Positions 59,588 through 64,000 of a DNA stretch of 64,000 bases are shown piece by piece. The translations under genes and the position numbers were made by a program. Position 1 is the first letter of the stretch, and each line of letters begins with the position of its first letter. The stretch spans positions 37,149 to 101,148 of the forward strand of contig OMWB01000013.1 in NCBI GenBank assembly GCA_900314645.1, in the 5' to 3' direction. The stretch comes from an uncultured Actinomycetes bacterium. GTDB taxonomy: Bacteria > Actinomycetota > Coriobacteriia > Coriobacteriales > Atopobiaceae. The notes beneath the pieces were generated by a model. That model was not told the origin of the DNA, did no database searches, and saw only the letters and a list, made by a program, of their open reading frames with translations.

Positions 59588-60094
59588 TTAGTGGATCAAG
59601 GTGATGGCAAGCCCGACCAGCGCCGCGGGAATCAACGCGAAAACGATGCCGGGAAACAGCATCCCTTTCAGGTGGAACCACTTCTGGTGGTAGGCCTCAT
59701 CCATGTGCTCGGTTCCCTCAAGCCGGAACATGGGCAGGTTGGCAAAGAGCACCCAGTCAATAAAGCACGTATCCCAGAGGCCAATCCACACCATCAGCCC
59801 AAAGGCCACGGCGAAGCCTTGCCAGAACGTCTTTGCGCCAGCAAGCACCGCGCAAACGACCAAAAATGCCGTGAACAGAAGTACGCCGAGACCCTTGGTG
59901 AGCACCACGTTCTTTGATTGGTACGAGACGTCCACCCGCTCGTGCGTCTTGAAGTACTCCTCCTGGATGTCTGGCGGATAGTTGTGGACGCCAGCGGCGC
60001 TGTACTTCTTGTCGCCTCCATATGAGGCCAGCACGGCGACGGTGAAGACCGCCGCAAAGACAGCCATCTCTATGAGGATTACGGTGACGTTCAT
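59588..60094 (-). CDS. Membrane protein of unknown function
   Basis: 168 residues from ATG 60094. Four hydrophobic segments; between the first two lies SYGGDKKYSAAGVHNYPPDIQE. Another characteristic part is FGLMVWIGLWDTCFIDWVLF and HQKWFHLKGMLFPGIVFALI. Similar proteins are common as hypothetical membrane proteins in Gram-positive gut bacteria. A 14-bp hairpin (60153-60183) separates it from the next gene upstream. Confidence 0.65.
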   Translation of the reverse strand: MNVTVILIEMAVFAAVFTVAVLASYGGDKKYSAAGVHNYPPDIQEEYFKTHERVDVSYQSKNVVLTKGLGVLLFTAFLVVCAVLAGAKTFWQGFAVAFGLMVWIGLWDTCFIDWVLFANLPMFRLEGTEHMDEAYHQKWFHLKGMLFPGIVFALIPAALVGLAITLIH

Positions 60095-60152
60095 TGTGGT
60101 GCGCCTCCTGCTGGATTGCATGAGTTAACTAGCAGTAACTATAGCGCAGAAA

Positions 60153-60183
60153 GCGGACCAGAGGGTCCGACCCTCTGGTCCGC
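60153..60183. terminator. Hairpin with perfect 14-bp stem
   Basis: GCGGACCAGAGGGT and its exact complement around a 3-base loop. Lies just after the 60219 gene (minus strand) and probably ends it. Confidence 0.7.
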
Positions 60184-60218
60184 CTCAATTGACTGTGGGG
60201 GCTACCCCTTCGAACTTG

Positions 60219-60560
60219 CTACTTCTTTGCGGCAGGACGCTGAACGCCATCCGTGGCGCTCGTGATGAACAGGCGGCCGCGCTCGTCAATCTTCGAGCCA
60301 GCAACCTCCACGTGGCGGGTGAACCCGTCCGAGACGGCGACGGTATGGACGCCGTAGGTCTGGGGCACGACGCCGTCGAGGACGCGCACCAGGAAGTTGT
60401 CCACAAGCGTGCCGTCGGAGCTGCCGATGCGCTTCTCCTTCGACTTGATGACGATGGCGTACCCGTTCTCGTCCTTGTAGGCCTTAATCTCTACCGGCAG
60501 CTCGTCCAGCGGGACCTCGTTGTCCGGCTTGGCGGCGGTGTTGTTGGTTGTCTGCTCCAT
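60219..60560 (-). CDS. Small soluble protein of unknown function
   Basis: 113 residues from ATG 60560. EVPLDELPVEIKAYKDENGY, AIVIKSKEKRIGSSDGTLVD, FLVRVLDGVVPQTYGVHTVA, then strands and a basic end. All-beta character, no cysteine, no signal peptide. Not recognised. The AT-rich region upstream holds a perfect 16-bp palindrome shared with the divergent gene at 60837. Confidence 0.55.
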   Translation of the reverse strand: MEQTTNNTAAKPDNEVPLDELPVEIKAYKDENGYAIVIKSKEKRIGSSDGTLVDNFLVRVLDGVVPQTYGVHTVAVSDGFTRHVEVAGSKIDERGRLFITSATDGVQRPAAKK

Positions 60561-60651
60561 GTTTGGTTCCTTTCTCCAGGGCAGGCATACTCAAATTCAT
60601 AGCAGATTACTCATTCTTGGCACACAGGCAATAGGCTCTTTACTTCATAAC

Positions 60652-60667
60652 ATAAAATGCATTTTAT
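60652..60667. promoter_or_regulatory. Perfect 16-bp palindrome in a divergent promoter region
   Basis: ATAAAATGCATTTTAT, in the AT-rich gap between the genes at 60219 (minus) and 60837 (plus). Possible operator or promoter element. Confidence 0.45.
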
Positions 60668-60836
60668 CGTGCATACGCACCCATTGTATAGCGCATTTGC
60701 GCACTTCAGGGCGTGCGTACCCACAAGCTGGGCGGGCGTGTCACCAGTGCATTTAGCTCGCAGCTGAATACTCGCGCGCCTGCGCGTGGTATCACAGAGG
60801 TGCGGAGCAACGCGTCCCCAACAGAAGGAGGCCACT

Positions 60837-61298
60837 TTGGCAAACGAGCGCGACAACACCACACCCCCGTTCATGAGGAACATCGGCCGAGTCATCGACG
60901 ACCTTGTCGGCACCACCGTCGACCTCAGCTGGCTTGCGGACTACGACCTCGACATGATCGATGCTGTGGAAGCGTTCGCTATGCGCGAAGCGTACAAGTA
61001 CAACTACGTGAAGGGCGATGGCACCTACCAGAACGAGGACGACGCGCTTTTGAACGCGGGCGCCCTGGGCCGCTCCATCGCGAACGTCTGCGCTGCAAGC
61101 AGACGCAAGCACGCAGCAGACGAGCCGCTGTTCGTGCTGCTGTACGGCGTGGCGAACCTCGCGTACGAGCACGGCGTGCGCGACGGGTACGACGGCAGGC
61201 TCTCGAGTGACTGCGCACGACGCATCACGAAGGCGTTGGATCGATCCGACGAGAAGCACGAGGCCATGCGCGAGTTCCTCGACGACGTGAGGGAGTAG
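60837..61298 (+). CDS. Small acidic helical protein of unknown function
   Basis: 153 residues. The start is TTG 60837 with GGAGG six bases upstream; earlier codons are non-coding in character. RNIGRVIDDLVGTTVDLSWL, DMIDAVEAFAMREAYKYNYV, EPLFVLLYGVANLAYEHGVR are helical stretches without motif. No membrane segment. Family not recognised. Confidence 0.6.
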   Translation: MANERDNTTPPFMRNIGRVIDDLVGTTVDLSWLADYDLDMIDAVEAFAMREAYKYNYVKGDGTYQNEDDALLNAGALGRSIANVCAASRRKHAADEPLFVLLYGVANLAYEHGVRDGYDGRLSSDCARRITKALDRSDEKHEAMREFLDDVRE

Positions 61299-61328
61299 CG
61301 GCCAGCGGCACGGCACCCACACCCCCAT

Positions 61329-61370
61329 GCGAATGTTGACCCAAATGGGCCCCGTGATGTCAACATGCGC
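61329..61370. repeat. 42-bp palindromic repeat (family B copy)
   Basis: Arms GCGAATGTTGAC and GTCAACATGCGC; centre contains GGGCCCC. Between convergent genes. Confidence 0.75.
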
Positions 61371-61386
61371 ATGGAGAGGGGTGGGG

Positions 61387-61983
61387 CTACTCTTCCTCGT
61401 GCTCCGGATGATACGGGCAGAGCACTCCCATGCAAACGCTGTTTTGCGTAAACGAAGCGCAGGTAGGAAGTTTGTCTTGCCCCTTCAGCTGCGGGCCTTC
61501 CAGAGCGTTGAAATACGGGACGGCAGCCGCTACTGCCACGCGTGAATCTCGCTTGCAGCAGCGCGGGCTACCCGAGTGCGCAATCTTCGCCAGCAGGTCG
61601 GACACCATGAGCTGGCCCTCCTGCCAGCCCTCGTCCTTCAGCGGCGCATTGCCACGAACGATGGCGTACGCCATGCCAGCCGATGCGGCCGCGCCACACA
61701 CGCCCCAACGCGCGCAGGTTGCCCCAGGAACAAAGCTCGAGCGCGTAACCATCTCCCCCAAATCCGCGCGCAGAAGCTCATCGCGCTCCGCGGCCGCCTC
61801 GGCGTTGCGCCAGCACGTCAAGAGCGTCGCGCCGACAACAAAGTGATGGATGGGGCCAAAAGCCGGACAACGGGGGTCAGCCATCACCTGCTCCAGCAGC
61901 TCCGCCGGCGAAGTGGAAGTGCTGGCAACCAGCAACTCGATGACCCAATCCTGAGGCCGAGCCTTAGGGTTCTGTATGGTCAT
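61387..61983 (-). CDS. DUF5714-type protein
   Basis: 198 residues from ATG 61983 with GAAAGGG upstream. Cysteine-rich: CPAFGPIHHFVVGATLLTCW, CARWGVCGAAASAGMAYAIV, SPRCCKRDSRVAVAAAV and a C-terminal CPYHPEHEEE. The pattern matches DUF5714 proteins, sometimes fused to methyltransferases and probably metal- or Fe-S-binding. Here it stands alone. Cytoplasmic, function unknown. Confidence 0.75.
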   Translation of the reverse strand: MTIQNPKARPQDWVIELLVASTSTSPAELLEQVMADPRCPAFGPIHHFVVGATLLTCWRNAEAAAERDELLRADLGEMVTRSSFVPGATCARWGVCGAAASAGMAYAIVRGNAPLKDEGWQEGQLMVSDLLAKIAHSGSPRCCKRDSRVAVAAAVPYFNALEGPQLKGQDKLPTCASFTQNSVCMGVLCPYHPEHEEE

Positions 61984-62048
61984 TTCCCTTTCCTCTCTCG
62001 TGCGGCCCAACCAGTATCGGCACATTCTACGGCACTACCGCTCCACAC

Positions 62049-62090
62049 GCCAATGTTGACCAAAATGGGCCCCGTGATGTCAACATGCGC
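62049..62090. repeat. 42-bp palindromic repeat (family B copy)
   Basis: Arms GCCAATGTTGAC and GTCAACATGCGC; the pairing extends outward (CTCCACA ... TGTGGAG), making a 58-base hairpin from 62041 to 62098. Centre nearly identical to the copy at 61329. Confidence 0.75.
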
Positions 62091-62208
62091 ATGTGGAGAG
62101 AGGCTTGGTCTCCAGCCCATTAGGACCAAAATAGCAGGTTAAACGTCCGAACGGGCTGCTACCCTGCTATGCTGTTCATTTGGCATAACAACCTTTGAAA
62201 GGAACCAA

Positions 62209-62919
62209 ATGAGCAACTCCCAGCCCGCCACCGACGTGACCGGCGTCATCGGCGCCATGGCCTCCGAGGTGGACGCCATCAAGCGCGAGATGAACGACAC
62301 GCAGGTGACGACCATCGCCGGCATGGACTTTACCGAGGGCACCATCGCCGGCACCAGCGTTGTTGTGGTGCAGTGCGGCATCGGCAAGGTCAACGCCGGC
62401 ATCTGCGCGCAGCTGCTCGTCACCCGTTTTGGCGTCAAGCGCATCATCAACACCGGCGTGGCAGGCGGCCTCACGCCCGAGCTCACCATCAACGACTTCG
62501 TCGTCTCCATCGACGCCGTCCAGCACGATTACGACATCAGCGCCCTGGGCTACCACAAGGGAGAGATTCCCTACACCGGCCTCTACGCCTTCCCCGCCGA
62601 CGAGCACCTGCGCGCGCTCGCCGTGGACGCCGTCCGCCGCGCGGCGCCGTCTTCCAAGGTGCTGGAGGGCCGCGTTTGCAGCGGCGACCAGTTCATCTCC
62701 TCGCCGGAGCAGGTCGAGGCCATTACTTCGACGTTTGATGGTCTCTGCGCCGAGATGGAGGGCGCAGCCATCGCGCAGGTCTGCCACCTCAACCAGACCC
62801 CGTACGTCATCATCCGTGCCATCTCTGACTCCAGCGATGGCATGTCGTTTGAGGAGTTCCAGGCCGAGGCCGCGCGCGAGTGCGCCAACGCCACCATGAC
62901 GATGCTCGCCAGCCTGTAG
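62209..62919 (+). CDS. mtnN: 5'-methylthioadenosine/S-adenosylhomocysteine nucleosidase
   Basis: 236 residues, ATG 62209 with AAAGGA upstream. GVIGAMASEVDAIKREM carries the catalytic Glu near residue 17; INTGVAGGLTPEL, FVVSIDAVQHDYDIS, VCSGDQFISS, CAEMEGAAIAQVC and ISDSSDG (with the catalytic Asp) are the conserved nucleosidase blocks. It splits adenine from methylthioadenosine and S-adenosylhomocysteine, recycling products of SAM-dependent reactions. Length is normal. Confidence 0.95.
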   Translation: MSNSQPATDVTGVIGAMASEVDAIKREMNDTQVTTIAGMDFTEGTIAGTSVVVVQCGIGKVNAGICAQLLVTRFGVKRIINTGVAGGLTPELTINDFVVSIDAVQHDYDISALGYHKGEIPYTGLYAFPADEHLRALAVDAVRRAAPSSKVLEGRVCSGDQFISSPEQVEAITSTFDGLCAEMEGAAIAQVCHLNQTPYVIIRAISDSSDGMSFEEFQAEAARECANATMTMLASL

Positions 62920-62971
62920 GCAATCTGGACAAATGGGGCCACCCTGTGTCCCGTCAGTTAAGGAGGCACAC

Positions 62972-63949
62972 TTGGACATTAGCTACCTGCTCTTTCTTCA
63001 GCACCTGCGCGAGGTGACCGGCGGGTACCTCGACTCGCTCGCTGTTACCCTCAGCACCTACGGCGAGGTGCTCCCCGCCCTTCTGGTGCTGAGCGTCCTC
63101 TACTGGTGCATAGACAAGCGCCTCGGCCAGTACCTGCTCATGGGTTGGGGCTATAACCGACTGGCGAACGGCTTTGCGAAGATCACCGTCTGCGCCTATC
63201 GCCCCTGGATACGCGACGCGCGGGTACAGCCACTTCCGTCAGTCATCTCCGCCGCAACGGGCTACTCATTCCCCAGCGGGCACACCTGCAACGCCACGTC
63301 AATCTACGGAGGCCTCGCCCTGCGACGCGAGCTCAGCAAACCGTTGCGCATCGGACTTGTCCTCATCGTGGTGCTCATTGGCTTCTCGCGCAACTGGGTG
63401 GGGGTCCACACACCGCAGGACGTGCTCGTGTCGCTGGTGGTGGGCGTGGTCTTGATGCTGGCCGCCCAGCGCACCATGCAGATGATTGACGAGCATCCGG
63501 AGCGCGACGTTATCGTGACGTGCCTCGCCGCGGCCGGCGGCATCGCCCTGATGCTCTACGCCACCTACAAGACATACCCCATGGACTACGATGCTGCCGG
63601 CAATCTCGTGGTTGACCCCATGAAGATGGCGGTGGACTCGTTCAAGAACGCTGGCTGGACGGCGGGCATCTTCGTCGGGTGGCTTGCCGAGCGCCGCTTG
63701 GTGAACTTCTCGAGCGAGGGCACGCTTGAGCAGCGTCTTTGCCGCGGCGTCTGGGGTGTGCTGGGGCTGCTCGTCGTGTATAACCCCGTCACCAACGTGG
63801 TGCGCGCGATCATCCCCAGCGGTGCCGGCGCGAGCGTCGCCTGCTTCCTGCAGGCGGTCTACATCGTGTACGCCGTTCCTGCGCTGATTACGTACTTCGA
63901 GACGAAGAAGACGAAGCAAGAGGCGGAGACTCTGCCAGAGGCCGCCTAG
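62972..63949 (+). CDS. PAP2-family membrane phosphatase
   Basis: 325 residues; TTG 62972 after AAGGAGG. About seven to eight membrane segments. The phosphatase motifs are complete: KITVCAYRP (KX6RP), PSGHTCNA (PSGH) and SRNWVGVHTPQDVLV (SRX5HX3D). It probably dephosphorylates prenyl or lipid phosphates at the outer membrane face. The C-terminal half (VDSFKNAGWTAGIFVGWLAE) is a family extension seen in Gram-positive PAP2 proteins. Possibly co-transcribed with mtnN (52-base gap). Confidence 0.92.
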   Translation: MDISYLLFLQHLREVTGGYLDSLAVTLSTYGEVLPALLVLSVLYWCIDKRLGQYLLMGWGYNRLANGFAKITVCAYRPWIRDARVQPLPSVISAATGYSFPSGHTCNATSIYGGLALRRELSKPLRIGLVLIVVLIGFSRNWVGVHTPQDVLVSLVVGVVLMLAAQRTMQMIDEHPERDVIVTCLAAAGGIALMLYATYKTYPMDYDAAGNLVVDPMKMAVDSFKNAGWTAGIFVGWLAERRLVNFSSEGTLEQRLCRGVWGVLGLLVVYNPVTNVVRAIIPSGAGASVACFLQAVYIVYAVPALITYFETKKTKQEAETLPEAA

Positions 63950-63991
63950 GCGCATGTTGACATCCGCGGGGCCCTTTGGGTCAGCAACAGC
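63950..63991. repeat. 42-bp palindromic repeat (family B copy)
   Basis: Arms GCGCATGTTGAC and GTCAGCAACAGC, less perfect than others, with GGGGCCC in the centre. Directly after the PAP2 stop codon at the window end. Confidence 0.6.
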
Positions 63992-64000
63992 TGGGGCGGG

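Overview
The window looks like a chromosomal segment of a high-GC Gram-positive actinobacterium of the class Coriobacteriia (Olsenella/Atopobium/Collinsella-like). This rests on the GC-rich codon use of the housekeeping genes, Gram-positive cell-wall repeat proteins, Nif11-like small peptides, a butyryl/4-hydroxybutyrate-type CoA-transferase and an Old Yellow Enzyme-type reductase. The taxon is inferred from gene style; no rRNA or tRNA gene was recognised.

Region 1-18 kb is a patchwork of small single genes: a dehydrogenase cut by the window edge, a lipoprotein, Nif11-type small proteins, a HAD phosphatase, XRE regulators, a CPBP protease, a DUF4405 membrane protein, a peroxiredoxin, acetyltransferases, a PhzF-like protein, DUF1801/DUF5655/DUF4256 proteins, a YdcF-type protein, a CBS protein and PAP2 proteins. 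Spacers carry several families of palindromic repeats. Broken genes are common: a C7-tract frameshift, an AbiEii-like remnant and a head-on deletion junction.

Region 18-25 kb holds a Fic protein, a leader-like peptide, a 177-bp MITE-like element with 45-bp terminal inverted repeats, an ATC-hydrolase-like protein, a radical SAM gene broken by an in-frame TAG, a large flavin/Fe-S oxidoreductase with a neighbouring ArsR-type regulator, and a phage/plasmid-style XRE protein.

Region 25-46 kb is an accessory island, visibly more AT-rich in parts. In order: an AAA ATPase overlapping an unknown partner; an N6-adenine methyltransferase fused to a specificity-like region, preceded by a promoter with palindromic operators and followed by an overlapping Rossmann-like protein; a Type I restriction-modification operon (hsdM, half-length hsdS, hsdR) ending in an AlbA_2/Schlafen-type protein; a prophage scrap (GP20-like scaffold and capsid N-terminus); a zinc-ribbon membrane protein bracketed by 54-bp repeats; a three-gene operon of surface protein, lipoprotein-anchored PD-(D/E)xK toxin and Imm70-like immunity protein; and divergent from it a pair of unknown proteins with glycine/alanine-rich hydrophobic cores.

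Region 46-64 kb holds a lipoprotein, a remarkable 847-codon protein with two RNA-polymerase-alpha-CTD-like helix-hairpin-helix regions plus four tandem ~125-residue repeats, a membrane-anchored DNase-I-like hydrolase, a HigBA/RelE-type toxin-antitoxin pair with a 26-bp palindrome, a CoA-transferase, a cell-wall-binding repeat protein, a SixA-CHAD fusion, small membrane proteins, a DUF5714 protein, MTA/SAH nucleosidase and a PAP2 phosphatase.

A 42-bp palindrome with fixed 12-bp arms and a variable 18-bp centre recurs about eleven times between genes. The best candidates for undescribed biology are the alpha-CTD-like repeat protein with its upstream direct-repeat array, the operator-controlled methyltransferase plus Rossmann-like pair, the ATPase-partner pair and the membrane-protein pair next to the toxin operon.
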